This document shows, one piece after another, positions 1 to 7,327 of a stretch of 64,000 bases of DNA. Below the pieces are notes generated by a model. It worked only from the letters and a program-made list of their open reading frames with translations, was not told where the DNA came from and searched no databases. Source of the stretch: Pseudomonas fluorescens. Its GTDB lineage: Bacteria > Pseudomonadota > Gammaproteobacteria > Pseudomonadales > Pseudomonadaceae. How positions within the stretch are numbered: position 1 is the stretch's first letter; each line of letters opens with the position of its first letter. The stretch lies in the NCBI RefSeq assembly GCF_902497775.2, contig NZ_OZ024668.1, forward strand, positions 3,394,326 to 3,458,325. The letters are read 5' to 3'. The translations under genes were made by a program, and so were the position numbers.

Positions 1-1
1 G

Positions 2-616
2 TCGCTGCGCACCGTGCCGCTGGGTATTGCCGTCGCCCTGGAGTTCACCGGCCCGCTGGCCGTGGCCCTGTATGCCTCACGACGGGCCGTGGATTTTCTC
101 TGGATTGGCCTGGCGGTCATTGGTTTGCTGCTATTGATACCGATCGGCCAGACCGGCGCCGGCATCGACCTGATTGGCGCCAGCTATGCACTGGGCGCGG
201 GCGTGTGCTGGGCGCTGTACATTCTATATGGGCAAAAGGCCGGCGCCGAGAACGGCATCCAGACCGCAGCCCTGGGCGTGATGATTGCCGCGCTATTTGT
301 TGCCCCCATCGGCATCATTCATGCCGGTAGCGCATTGCTTACCCCGGCGCTGCTGCCTGTCGCGCTGGGCGTAGCGATACTTTCCACAGCCCTGCCCTAC
401 AGCCTGGAAATGGTTGCCCTCACGCGCATGCCTGCCCGGACCTTTGGTACCTTGATGAGCATCGAACCTGCATTTGGCGCGCTCTGTGGCTTGTTGTTCC
501 TGGGTGAGGTGCTGACCGTAGCGCAATGGCTGGCTATCGCTGCAATTATTACAGCTTCAGTAGGGGCCACCCTGTCACTGCGCAAAGAGCGCCCGGCGCT
601 GGTTGCCGCCGACTGA
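2..616 (+). CDS. rhtA: RhtA-like threonine/homoserine exporter, DMT (EamA) superfamily, 5' end cut by window
   Basis: The frame is open to the left edge, so this is the C-terminal part (about 204 residues) of a roughly 295-residue inner-membrane exporter. The stretch PLGIAVALEFTGPLAVAL and six or so hydrophobic helices match RhtA, a DMT permease that exports threonine and homoserine. The GTG at 14 is internal to the frame and is not taken as the start. The protein ends with a short basic/acidic cytoplasmic tail after the last helix. The substrate is inferred from family resemblance; it could be another EamA amino-acid exporter. No terminator is obvious after the stop. Confidence 0.8.
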   Translation, partial: SLRTVPLGIAVALEFTGPLAVALYASRRAVDFLWIGLAVIGLLLLIPIGQTGAGIDLIGASYALGAGVCWALYILYGQKAGAENGIQTAALGVMIAALFVAPIGIIHAGSALLTPALLPVALGVAILSTALPYSLEMVALTRMPARTFGTLMSIEPAFGALCGLLFLGEVLTVAQWLAIAAIITASVGATLSLRKERPALVAAD

Positions 617-801
617 TTTGAGAAATATTTGCATTTAAATAGACACTGGTCATTGTGCCGCGCATCCACCATCTTTAAGCTGTAACCCAACGTCAACCTT
701 GAAGATATCTAATTTGACAAGACAGGGACGCAAGCAAGCACCAGGAAGGCGCAAAGGAAATTAGACACGGGCGACAGACCCGGTACGCATTAAGGACAGG
801 A

Positions 802-1083
802 ATGAAACGAATTTTGCTCATCCTAGCCATTTTGGCCATCGCTGGATGTGCGGCGACGGCGAAGACTGAAGTCAAACGCGGCAAGAAGGGCCTGCATATC
901 AATTGCTCTGGCCTGTCATCTTCCTGGGACAAGTGCTACACCAAGGCCGAAGCCTCCTGCGGCAGCAAAGGCTACAAAGTCATTGCCCGTTCAGGTGATG
1001 GCGATGCCGAACCCGGTGACTATCCGTTCGGCCTCAACCCAGCCGGCTACACCAGCCGCAGCATGATCGTCATCTGCAAGTAA
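802..1083 (+). CDS. Small secreted lipoprotein of unknown function
   Basis: A 93-residue protein. The N-terminus MKR followed by a hydrophobic stretch and the lipobox LAIAGC (Cys16 as lipidation site) predicts a type II signal peptide, so a lipoprotein facing the periplasm. The mature part has four further cysteines (in INCSG, DKCYT, ASCGS and the C-terminal VICK), enough for two disulfides, and no domain I can name. A purine-rich AGGACAGGA sits directly before ATG 802. The gene stands alone, between the exporter and a convergent aminopeptidase, and is closed by a strong hairpin terminator. Small lipoproteins of this type are common in Pseudomonas, but function is unknown. Confidence 0.75.
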   Translation: MKRILLILAILAIAGCAATAKTEVKRGKKGLHINCSGLSSSWDKCYTKAEASCGSKGYKVIARSGDGDAEPGDYPFGLNPAGYTSRSMIVICK

Positions 1084-1095
1084 CCTCCTCCAAAA

Positions 1096-1125
1096 AACAA
1101 GGGCAGCCCACGGGCTGCCCTTGTT
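1096..1125. terminator. Bidirectional rho-independent terminator
   Basis: GGGCAGCCC and GGGCTGCCC form a strong stem, extended outward by AACAA/TTGTT. An A-run precedes it (on the complement a T-run follows), so it can serve both the lipoprotein gene and the convergent aminopeptidase gene. Confidence 0.8.
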
Positions 1126-1147
1126 GTCAGTACCTCACCCGCTTGGC

Positions 1148-2959
1148 TCAGATCGGCTCGGTACGAACCTGCAGCCACTGCAACGCAGCGCCTTCCAGCA
1201 AAGGCGCCAGGCGCTCGCGCACCTGGGCATGATAGCCATTGAGCCAGTCACGCTCCTCGATACTCAGCCGTTGCACCAGCAGGCAGCGGGTGTCGATAGG
1301 GCATAACGTGAGGGTTTCAAACTCGAGAAAGTCGCCAAACGCACTGTTGCCTGCCTCACGGTTGAACACCAGGTTTTCGATACGTACACCCCACTCGCCT
1401 GGGCGGTAGGTACCCGGCTCGATCGAGGTGATCATCCCCGCCTGCATCGCTGTGTGTGGCGCAGCTGCCGCCTGATAGGCAATGACCTGCGGCCCTTCAT
1501 GCACATTCATGAAGTAGCCGACACCATGCCCTGTGCCATGACCATAGTCGACCTGCTCCGCCCAGATTGGCGCACGGGCGATGGCATCGAGTAGTGGCGA
1601 GAGGATGCCCCGTGGAAAGCGCGCCCGGGACAACGCGATGACGCCCTTGAGTACCCGGGTGCAGTCCTGCTTCTGTTCGGCAGTGGGGGTGCCAATCGGC
1701 ACCATGCGGGTAATGTCGGTGGTCCCGCCCAGGTACTGTCCGCCGGAATCGATCAGCAGCAGGCCATCGCCTTCGATGCGCGCGTGGGATTCGTCAGTCG
1801 CCCGGTAATGCGGCATGGCGCCATTGGCATTGAAAGCGGCGATGGTCGAAAAACTCAAAGAAACGAACCCCGGGCGACGTGCACGCGCCGCACTGAGCTG
1901 TTCATCCACTGTCAGCTCGGTGATCGGCTCGCCACGCCCCTGCGCTGCCTCGAACCAGGCGAAGAATTCACACAGCGCCGCGCCATCCTGCTCCATGGCC
2001 TTGCGGATGTGTTGAAGGTCGGCTTGGCTTTTCTGCGATTTGGCCAGCGTGGTCGGGTTCAGCCCTTCGATCAGGCGAACCCCATTAGCGGTATTGGCCA
2101 ACAGGCCGCTGGTGACCCGAGCCGGATCGACCAACAGGCTATCGCTAGCGGGAATGGCGGCCAGCACCGAGGCAACCTCGGCATAGTCGCGCAAGCTGAT
2201 GCCATCGACTTCCAGCACATGACGCAAGTGTTCGTCGATCTTGCTCATGGCGACGAACAGGGTGGCCTGACGCTGGCTTATCAGGGCAAAGGAGACGAAC
2301 ACCGGGTTATAGGAAACGTCACTACCGCGCAAATTGAACAGCCAGGCAATGTCGTCCAGGGTAGCGATGAAGTGCCAGTCGGCGCCGCGCTCACGCAGGG
2401 TCTGGCGCAGGTTGGCCAGCTTTTCGGCGCGGCTGACCGTGGCCTCGGGCGGCAGGTGCTGGTACACCGGATTGTCGGGCAGTGCGGGCCGATCAGCCCA
2501 TACCTGATCCAGCAAATCCTTTTCAGTAAGCAAACGCACGTTGCGCGTCTTCAGCCGCTCGCCCAACTGGCGGGCGGATGCCAGGGCCATTACCGCACCG
2601 TCTACCGCAACCACGCCGCCTTCAGGCGCCTGCTCGGCCAACCAGTCCAAGGGCCCGGGCTTGCCTGGCTGCAACTTCACCAGCTCGATGGTGCTGCCCG
2701 CCAGTTCCTTTTCCGCCTGCTCCCAATAGCGGCTGTCAGCCCACAGGCCGGCGAAATCGGCGGTAACGATCAAGGTACCGACCGATCCGTGAAACCCGGA
2801 CAACCATTGCCTGGCCTGCCAATACCCAGGCAGGTATTCGGAGAGGTGCGGGTCGGCCGACGGCACCAAAAGGGCGTCGACACCTTCGCGCTGCATCACT
2901 TCACGAATACGGGCCAGGCGCGTATTCACCGCTTCCTGCGTTGAAGACTGACTGTTCAT
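1148..2959 (-). CDS. Aminopeptidase P family protein (Xaa-Pro aminopeptidase, M24B)
   Basis: A 603-residue cytoplasmic metallopeptidase that should remove N-terminal residues preceding proline. The N-terminal two thirds carry the two creatinase-like domains seen in long, eukaryotic-type aminopeptidase P (beginning RLARIREVMQREGVDALLVP). The C-terminal pita-bread domain holds the metal ligands: Asp in LLIDSGGQYLGGTTDITR, His in HGTGHGVGYF, Glu in SIEPGTY and in WGVRIEN. At about 600 residues it is the long PepP2 form, not the about 440-residue PepP. I prefer the start MNSQSS at 2959, nine codons inside the longest frame, because AGGAG lies seven bases upstream. Transcribed alone, converging on the lipoprotein gene. 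Confidence 0.9.
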   Translation of the reverse strand: MNSQSSTQEAVNTRLARIREVMQREGVDALLVPSADPHLSEYLPGYWQARQWLSGFHGSVGTLIVTADFAGLWADSRYWEQAEKELAGSTIELVKLQPGKPGPLDWLAEQAPEGGVVAVDGAVMALASARQLGERLKTRNVRLLTEKDLLDQVWADRPALPDNPVYQHLPPEATVSRAEKLANLRQTLRERGADWHFIATLDDIAWLFNLRGSDVSYNPVFVSFALISQRQATLFVAMSKIDEHLRHVLEVDGISLRDYAEVASVLAAIPASDSLLVDPARVTSGLLANTANGVRLIEGLNPTTLAKSQKSQADLQHIRKAMEQDGAALCEFFAWFEAAQGRGEPITELTVDEQLSAARARRPGFVSLSFSTIAAFNANGAMPHYRATDESHARIEGDGLLLIDSGGQYLGGTTDITRMVPIGTPTAEQKQDCTRVLKGVIALSRARFPRGILSPLLDAIARAPIWAEQVDYGHGTGHGVGYFMNVHEGPQVIAYQAAAAPHTAMQAGMITSIEPGTYRPGEWGVRIENLVFNREAGNSAFGDFLEFETLTLCPIDTRCLLVQRLSIEERDWLNGYHAQVRERLAPLLEGAALQWLQVRTEPI

Positions 2960-3015
2960 ACTGACTCCTGCTACCACGGCATCCATTGTTGTTGGCGCAG
3001 ATAATGGAACAGGCT

Positions 3016-4176
3016 TCAGCCATGGGCAACTGCCCAGAAGGGTTGCGACTGTAACGAGGTCTTGATTGCCCGGACTGCCTGGTCGATATCCTGGGCCTGG
3101 GTGTAACGGCCCAGGCTCAGGCGAATGGTCTGGCGCGCGGCCTGTGGCTCAAGCCCAAGCGCCAGCAGCACGTGCGAAGCGGCGTTGGCTGCGGAGTTGC
3201 AAGCGGAGGTAGAAGAGAATGCCAGGGACTGGGCAAGTTGAGAAAAGTCAGGGCATTCGGCGCTGAACGTGAGGCTGAGCGTGTGCGCGATCCGCTGCCC
3301 GGCACTGCCATTGAGGCGCACGCCCGGCAACGGCAGCAATTGATCGAGCAGGCGCTGCTGCAACTGGCGGATGCGTGCAGTTTCTTCTTCAAGCTCTGCA
3401 TGGGCCACGGCAAACGCCTCGCCCATGCCGACGATCTGATGAGTCGCCAGCGTCCCGGAGCGCAGCCCGCCCTCATGCCCGCCGCCATGTATCTGAGCCT
3501 GCAACAAGGGCCTGGCACGCTCACCGACATACAAGGCGCCGATGCCTTTTGGCCCATACACCTTGTGTGCGGAAAAAGACATCAGATCCACCGGCCAGCG
3601 GGCCAGGTCGATTGGCAGCTTGCCCGCCCCTTGCGCCGCATCCACATGCAGCAATGCGCCCTGCTGACGAACCACCTCAGCCAACGCCGGGATATCGTTG
3701 AAGGTCCCCAATTCGTTGTTCACCAGCATCAGCGAAACCAGGAAGGTATCGTCTCGCAGGGCTGCGCGCAGCGCCTCGGCAGTGATCAGGCCCTGGTCGT
3801 CCGGCGCGAGCAAGGTCACGCTGAAACCGTTTTTCTCAAGCTGGCGAACGGTATCGAGCACCGCCTTGTGTTCGATCTGGCTGGTAATGATGTGACCACC
3901 CTGACGGCCTTGGGCGAGGCCCTTGAGCGCCAGGTTGTTCGACTCGGTAGCCCCCGAGGTCCAGACGACCTGCTCGGCCTGGGTACCCACAAGCCTGGCA
4001 ACCTGCTCACGAGCGCGTTCCACGGCCGCCCGGGCGCTCTGCCCGTAGCAGTGGGAACTGGAGGCCGGGTTGCCGAAGTTGCCCGAAGCGCCCAGACACC
4101 TGACCATGGCCTGGATGACTCGCTCGTCGACCGGTGTCGTGGCGGCGTAGTCGAAATACAGCGGAAGATCGTTCAT
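3016..4176 (-). CDS. Cysteine desulfurase (NifS/IscS family), stand-alone copy
   Basis: A 386-residue PLP enzyme that converts cysteine to alanine and a protein persulfide. The start MNDLPLYFDYAATTP at 4176 matches the family N-terminus; upstream codons of the open frame are not family-like. The PLP lysine lies in SFSAHKVYGPKG, the HVDAAQ motif binds PLP, and the active-site loop SSTSACNSA holds the sulfur-carrying cysteine in the position of IscS SSGSACTSA. It is not embedded in an isc, suf or nif operon, so it probably feeds a special pathway or acts as a backup. The gene is divergent from a small-protein operon across an AT-rich region. Confidence 0.9.
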   Translation of the reverse strand: MNDLPLYFDYAATTPVDERVIQAMVRCLGASGNFGNPASSSHCYGQSARAAVERAREQVARLVGTQAEQVVWTSGATESNNLALKGLAQGRQGGHIITSQIEHKAVLDTVRQLEKNGFSVTLLAPDDQGLITAEALRAALRDDTFLVSLMLVNNELGTFNDIPALAEVVRQQGALLHVDAAQGAGKLPIDLARWPVDLMSFSAHKVYGPKGIGALYVGERARPLLQAQIHGGGHEGGLRSGTLATHQIVGMGEAFAVAHAELEEETARIRQLQQRLLDQLLPLPGVRLNGSAGQRIAHTLSLTFSAECPDFSQLAQSLAFSSTSACNSAANAASHVLLALGLEPQAARQTIRLSLGRYTQAQDIDQAVRAIKTSLQSQPFWAVAHG

Positions 4177-4269
4177 GACAGCAGGCTCTCTGGTTGTCGT
4201 CGCCTTGCAAAGCAGGCGTTTCCTAAATCCGTGTAGGCAAAGTGCAACGCAATAGTGCACCAGCCACAT

Positions 4270-4312
4270 ATAGAACAATAAATTATAAATTTATATATTT
4301 ATATAACCAAAA
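4270..4312. promoter_or_regulatory. AT-rich divergent intergenic island with palindrome TATAAATTTATA
   Basis: An almost pure A/T stretch in otherwise GC-rich DNA, between the cysteine desulfurase gene (minus) and the small-protein operon (plus). TATAAATTTATA at 4284-4295 is a perfect 12-base palindrome, with further TATATATTTATATA after it. Such tracts are typical UP elements, bent promoter DNA or MvaT/MvaU (H-NS-like) binding sites. Which of these applies is inference. Confidence 0.5.
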
Positions 4313-4394
4313 TGTTATCCGTCAGTCACTCCTGCTGAACTTCTGCCGCTTATGGACTTCACAATCAGTACAGTCCTGCGCAGGAAAAATTGCC

Positions 4395-4526
4395 ATGTCA
4401 CAGGGAAGCAAAGCCAAGGTTCACAGCGATTCGGCCAAACGCGCTGCGGCCACCAGCAAAGGCATCGACGCCGGCTCGAACATGCAAAAGCAGGAGCTGA
4501 TCGATGCACTCAAGCAAGCCTCCTGA
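4395..4526 (+). CDS. 43-residue basic protein, unknown function
   Basis: ATG 4395 opens a 43-codon frame. The first half is rich in Ser, Lys and Ala (SKAKVHSDSAKRAAATSKG); the C-terminus KQELIDALKQAS looks like one helix of a SAP or Rho-N type nucleic-acid-binding motif. AGGA occurs 11 bases upstream. The gene ends 20 bases before the DUF3182 gene, so the two are likely cotranscribed. Size, basic composition and fixed position argue for a real gene, but I know no function. Confidence 0.6.
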   Translation: MSQGSKAKVHSDSAKRAAATSKGIDAGSNMQKQELIDALKQAS

Positions 4527-4546
4527 ACTGCGCAGAGGATCTGCCC

Positions 4547-5656
4547 ATGCTCCGATCGACCGACCGCAAGCAAGGTGTGGTACTGCTGGATACGCGTCAG
4601 AGCACCCCCGAGCATGAACACAGCGTGCACTTGAAGCTCGCCGAACGCCTGGCCCAATTGTTCCATACCGAAGTGGTCAGCCCCGCCCAGCCGCCGACGG
4701 CCAGGGAGAATTTCTATTACCTGCCCACCGAAACCCTGATTGGCACCGAGCGCTATCGGGCCATGGGCATTGGCGCGCCAACGGATCTGTTTGGCGGCTT
4801 GGTCAGCCAACCCTACATGGCCACCAAGGCGATTTCCCATCCGCTGCCCGCCGATGCGCGTTTCCCGCTGGGCTGGACCGATGACTTTGCCCGACTGGCC
4901 CACAATGCACTGTTGCGCGGCTATAGCGTTTTCAGCCTGGACGATGCGATCCGCGCCGCAGAACTGCTATTGCGCGAGGGCCCTCTGCGCCTGAAACCGG
5001 TGCGCGCGACCGCAGGTCGCGGGCAAACCGTGATCGACAGCATGAAAGGCCTGGAGCAAGCGCTGGGCGGCATGGATGAACAGGAGATCGGCCTCTGGGG
5101 CCTGACCCTGGAAGAAAACCTGAGCCAGGTGCAGACCTTCAGTGTCGGCCAGGCCCTGGTCGCCGGCATCCTCTGCAGCTACTACGGCACCCAGCAACTG
5201 ACCCGCGACCACCAAGGCGAGGAAATCTACGGCGGTTCCGATCTGGTGCTGGTGCGCGGCGACTACGACGTCCTGCTGCAACTGGACCTGGAAGATCACC
5301 TGCGCCTGGCCATTACCCAGGCCAGGGCCTACGAACAGGCAGCGCTGCAGGCCTTCCCCGGCTTTATCGCCTCACGGCGCAACTATGATGTCGCGCGAGG
5401 CCTGAACAGCCAGGGCAAGCTGCGCAGCGGCGTGCTCGAACAATCGTGGCGCATCGGTGGCGCCAGCAGCGCCGAGGTCCTGGCGCTGCAAGCCTTCGCT
5501 GCCGACCCGGCGCTCAAACGCGTGCGCGCCTCCACCCACGAAACCTTCGACGCACCAGCGCTGCCCGCCGATGCCACGATTTTTTATCAGGGGGACGATA
5601 GTGAAATCGGACGAGTCTGCAAATACGCACGGATCCGCGACTATGACCATCCATAG
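4547..5656 (+). CDS. DUF3182 family protein
   Basis: A 369-residue protein starting MLRSTDRKQGVVLLDTR at 4547, with AGAGGA upstream (an open but non-homologous extension exists 5'). It resembles the DUF3182 family, which is found mainly in pseudomonads and relatives. The middle (RLKPVRATAGRGQTVIDS) and the later GGSDLVLVRGDYDVLLQLDL recall ATP-grasp or biotin-carboxylase-like folds, but I cannot identify full catalytic motifs. No signal peptide or membrane helices. It sits between a 43-aa protein and an alpha/beta hydrolase in what seems to be one operon. Function unknown. Confidence 0.75.
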   Translation: MLRSTDRKQGVVLLDTRQSTPEHEHSVHLKLAERLAQLFHTEVVSPAQPPTARENFYYLPTETLIGTERYRAMGIGAPTDLFGGLVSQPYMATKAISHPLPADARFPLGWTDDFARLAHNALLRGYSVFSLDDAIRAAELLLREGPLRLKPVRATAGRGQTVIDSMKGLEQALGGMDEQEIGLWGLTLEENLSQVQTFSVGQALVAGILCSYYGTQQLTRDHQGEEIYGGSDLVLVRGDYDVLLQLDLEDHLRLAITQARAYEQAALQAFPGFIASRRNYDVARGLNSQGKLRSGVLEQSWRIGGASSAEVLALQAFAADPALKRVRASTHETFDAPALPADATIFYQGDDSEIGRVCKYARIRDYDHP

Positions 5657-6413
5657 CGAGCCGATCGAGATCCCGGTTGATGGTGAAAACATCGCCGGGA
5701 CCATTGTCAGCCCCGGGTCCAAAGTGCCTGGAATCCTGTTTGTGCACGGCTGGGGCGGCAGCCAGCAACGCGACCTGGCCCGGGCCAAGCAGATCACCGG
5801 CCTTGGCTGCGTGTGCATGACCTTCGACCTGCGTGGCCACGAGAAGACCGAAAGCCAGCGCCTGAGCGTTACCCGCGAGCAGAACCTGGCCGACCTGGTT
5901 GCCGCCTATGATCGACTGGTCAGCCACCCGGCAGTCGACACCAGCGCCATCGCTCTGATCGGCAGCAGCTACGGCGGTTACCTGGCGACCTTGCTGACCG
6001 CCTCGCGCCCGGTCAAATGGTTGGCGTTAAGGGTCCCGGCGCTGTACTGGGACGATGAATGGAACCTGCCCAAGCAAGCGCTCAACCGCCAACGCCTCAC
6101 CGACTACCGCCAGCGCCCCCTGGGCCCGGGCGACAATCGGGCGCTGGGCGCCTGTGCCGAATTTGCCGGCGATGTACTGCTGGTGGAGTCGGAACAGGAT
6201 GACTTCGTGCCGCACAGCACCTTGATGAGCTACCGCTCGGCCTTCGTCAGCGCCCATTCCCTGACCCACCGGATCGTCGACGGCGCCGACCACGCGCTGT
6301 CCAGCGACCGCAGCCAGAAAGCCTACAGCTCGATCCTCAGCGCCTGGATCAGCGAAATGGTCATTGGCGCGCGGCTCGATCGCTACCCTCACCATTCACC
6401 CTGGTATTCCTGA
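5601..6413 (+). CDS. Alpha/beta hydrolase (dienelactone hydrolase / serine aminopeptidase type)
   Basis: A serine hydrolase of 270 residues if it starts at GTG 5601, or 256 from ATG 5643. I prefer GTG 5601 because AGGGGG lies six bases upstream, while ATG 5643 has no clear ribosome site; either way it overlaps the end of the DUF3182 gene. The oxyanion region is LFVHGWGGS, the nucleophile elbow is GSSYGG, the acid is in SEQDDFVP and the histidine in GADHALS, giving a complete triad. The substrate is unknown. It ends inside the 3' end of the convergent monooxygenase gene (18-base overlap). Operon context suggests joint work with the DUF3182 protein. Confidence 0.85.
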   Translation: MKSDESANTHGSATMTIHSEPIEIPVDGENIAGTIVSPGSKVPGILFVHGWGGSQQRDLARAKQITGLGCVCMTFDLRGHEKTESQRLSVTREQNLADLVAAYDRLVSHPAVDTSAIALIGSSYGGYLATLLTASRPVKWLALRVPALYWDDEWNLPKQALNRQRLTDYRQRPLGPGDNRALGACAEFAGDVLLVESEQDDFVPHSTLMSYRSAFVSAHSLTHRIVDGADHALSSDRSQKAYSSILSAWISEMVIGARLDRYPHHSPWYS

Positions 6414-6773
6414 GCCCATCGGCAGTTGGCAGTGCAGCCCGTGCTCCGCCGTGCGGGCCAGGCTGCTGAGGGTCTGGAAGGCATTGAAGTTGACGCCCTT
6501 GGCCTGATGCTGGCGCATCAACTGCAGGAACGGTTCCTGCTCGAAGCTGCTGACAGCGGTCTGCCAAGCCGAGCGCGATTGCCATTGCAGGTACTGCAGC
6601 ACCCGGCTGCCATCGTCGCTGGCCTGGATGCTGGCAGCGAGCAAACCGTTGTGCTGCTGAGCCAAGTGCTCGCTGCGCAGCACCAGCGCCTGGGCCAGGG
6701 CGTGTTGCCGGGCCGGCGGCACCTCGAACTCGATCATCTGGGTAAAACACAGGCTGTTGTCTGAAACCCGCAT
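6396..6773 (-). CDS. Antibiotic biosynthesis monooxygenase (ABM) domain protein, SoxR target
   Basis: A 125-residue protein of the ABM dimeric alpha/beta-barrel type; the motif VLQYLQWQSRSAWQ and the length fit small heme- or cofactor-free quinol monooxygenases. GGGAGAAGG precedes ATG 6773. It is divergent from soxR, and its promoter carries the SoxR box, the same arrangement as PA2274-PA2273 in P. aeruginosa, where the monooxygenase is induced by redox-cycling compounds. A role in handling quinones or phenazine-like oxidants is likely by this analogy; the substrate is not known. Confidence 0.85.
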   Translation of the reverse strand: MRVSDNSLCFTQMIEFEVPPARQHALAQALVLRSEHLAQQHNGLLAASIQASDDGSRVLQYLQWQSRSAWQTAVSSFEQEPFLQLMRQHQAKGVNFNAFQTLSSLARTAEHGLHCQLPMGSGIPG

Positions 6774-6817
6774 GAACCTTCTCCCTCTGCCAATGTGCTT
6801 GCGCGATAATGGCAGGC

Positions 6818-6848
6818 AGGGTAAAACCTCGAGTTAACTAGAGGTCAA
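6818..6848 (-). promoter_or_regulatory. SoxR box inside a 19-base-spacer promoter
   Basis: CCTCGAGTTAACTAGAGG at 6827-6844 is an 18-base near-perfect palindrome, matching the soxS operator pattern CCTCAAGTTAACTTGAGG. On the minus strand it lies between TTGACC (6843-6848) and TACCCT (6818-6823), 19 bases apart, the overlong spacing typical of MerR-family activated promoters. It should drive the ABM monooxygenase when the SoxR iron-sulfur cluster is oxidised. Confidence 0.92.
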
Positions 6849-6862
6849 GAGATATTCTTTAC

Positions 6863-7327
6863 ATGCCTGATTCGGCCCAGGGCGTACTCAGCGTTGGCCA
6901 GCTCTCGGCGCGCAGTGGCGTTGCCGTCACCGCCCTGCACTTCTACGAGAGCAAGGGCCTGATCCACAGCACCCGCAGCGCCGGCAACCAGCGCCGCTAT
7001 CCGCGCGATACCTTGCGCCGGGTGGCGGTGATCAAGATGGCCCAGCGCCTGGGGATCCCCTTGGCGACCATTCATGCCGCGCTGCAGACGTTGCCGGTGG
7101 GCCGGGCGCCGAGTGTGAAGGATTGGCAGCGGCTGTCAGAGCAGTGGCGCCAGGACCTGACCCGGCGCATCGACAAGCTGATGGTGCTGCGCGACCAATT
7201 GGACAGCTGCATCGGTTGCGGTTGCATGTCGCTGCAAAGCTGCCCGCTGCGCAACTGTGACGACCAACTCAGCGAACAAGGCCCGGGCCCGCAACTGCTG
7301 GAGCCCGGCCCCGAACACGACGACTAG
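6863..7327 (+). CDS. soxR: Redox-sensing MerR-family regulator SoxR
   Basis: A 154-residue activator. An N-terminal MerR winged helix ([21 protein letters not shown]) is followed by a dimerisation helix and the [2Fe-2S] cluster motif [12 protein letters not shown], with the cysteine spacing C-x2-C-x-C-x5-C of SoxR. Oxidation of the cluster by redox-cycling drugs or nitric oxide activates target promoters. Pseudomonads lack soxS, and SoxR acts directly on exporters and monooxygenases. The divergent ABM gene with its SoxR box is the evident target here. The stop codon overlaps that of the convergent oxidoreductase gene. Confidence 0.95.
   Translation: MPDSAQGVLSVGQLSARSGVAVTALHFYESKGLIHSTRSAGNQRRYPRDTLRRVAVIKMAQRLGIPLATIHAALQTLPVGRAPSVKDWQRLSEQWRQDLTRRIDKLMVLRDQLDSCIGCGCMSLQSCPLRNCDDQLSEQGPGPQLLEPGPEHDD

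Noticed and set aside
848..1066. 72-codon basic frame overlapping the lipoprotein gene
   Set aside because: Arg/Pro/Ala-rich translation, no ribosome site, and the overlapping frame has a signal peptide and lipobox.
1784..2944. 386-codon frame antisense to the aminopeptidase gene
   Set aside because: Shadow frame; the minus strand has all metal ligands of an M24B peptidase.
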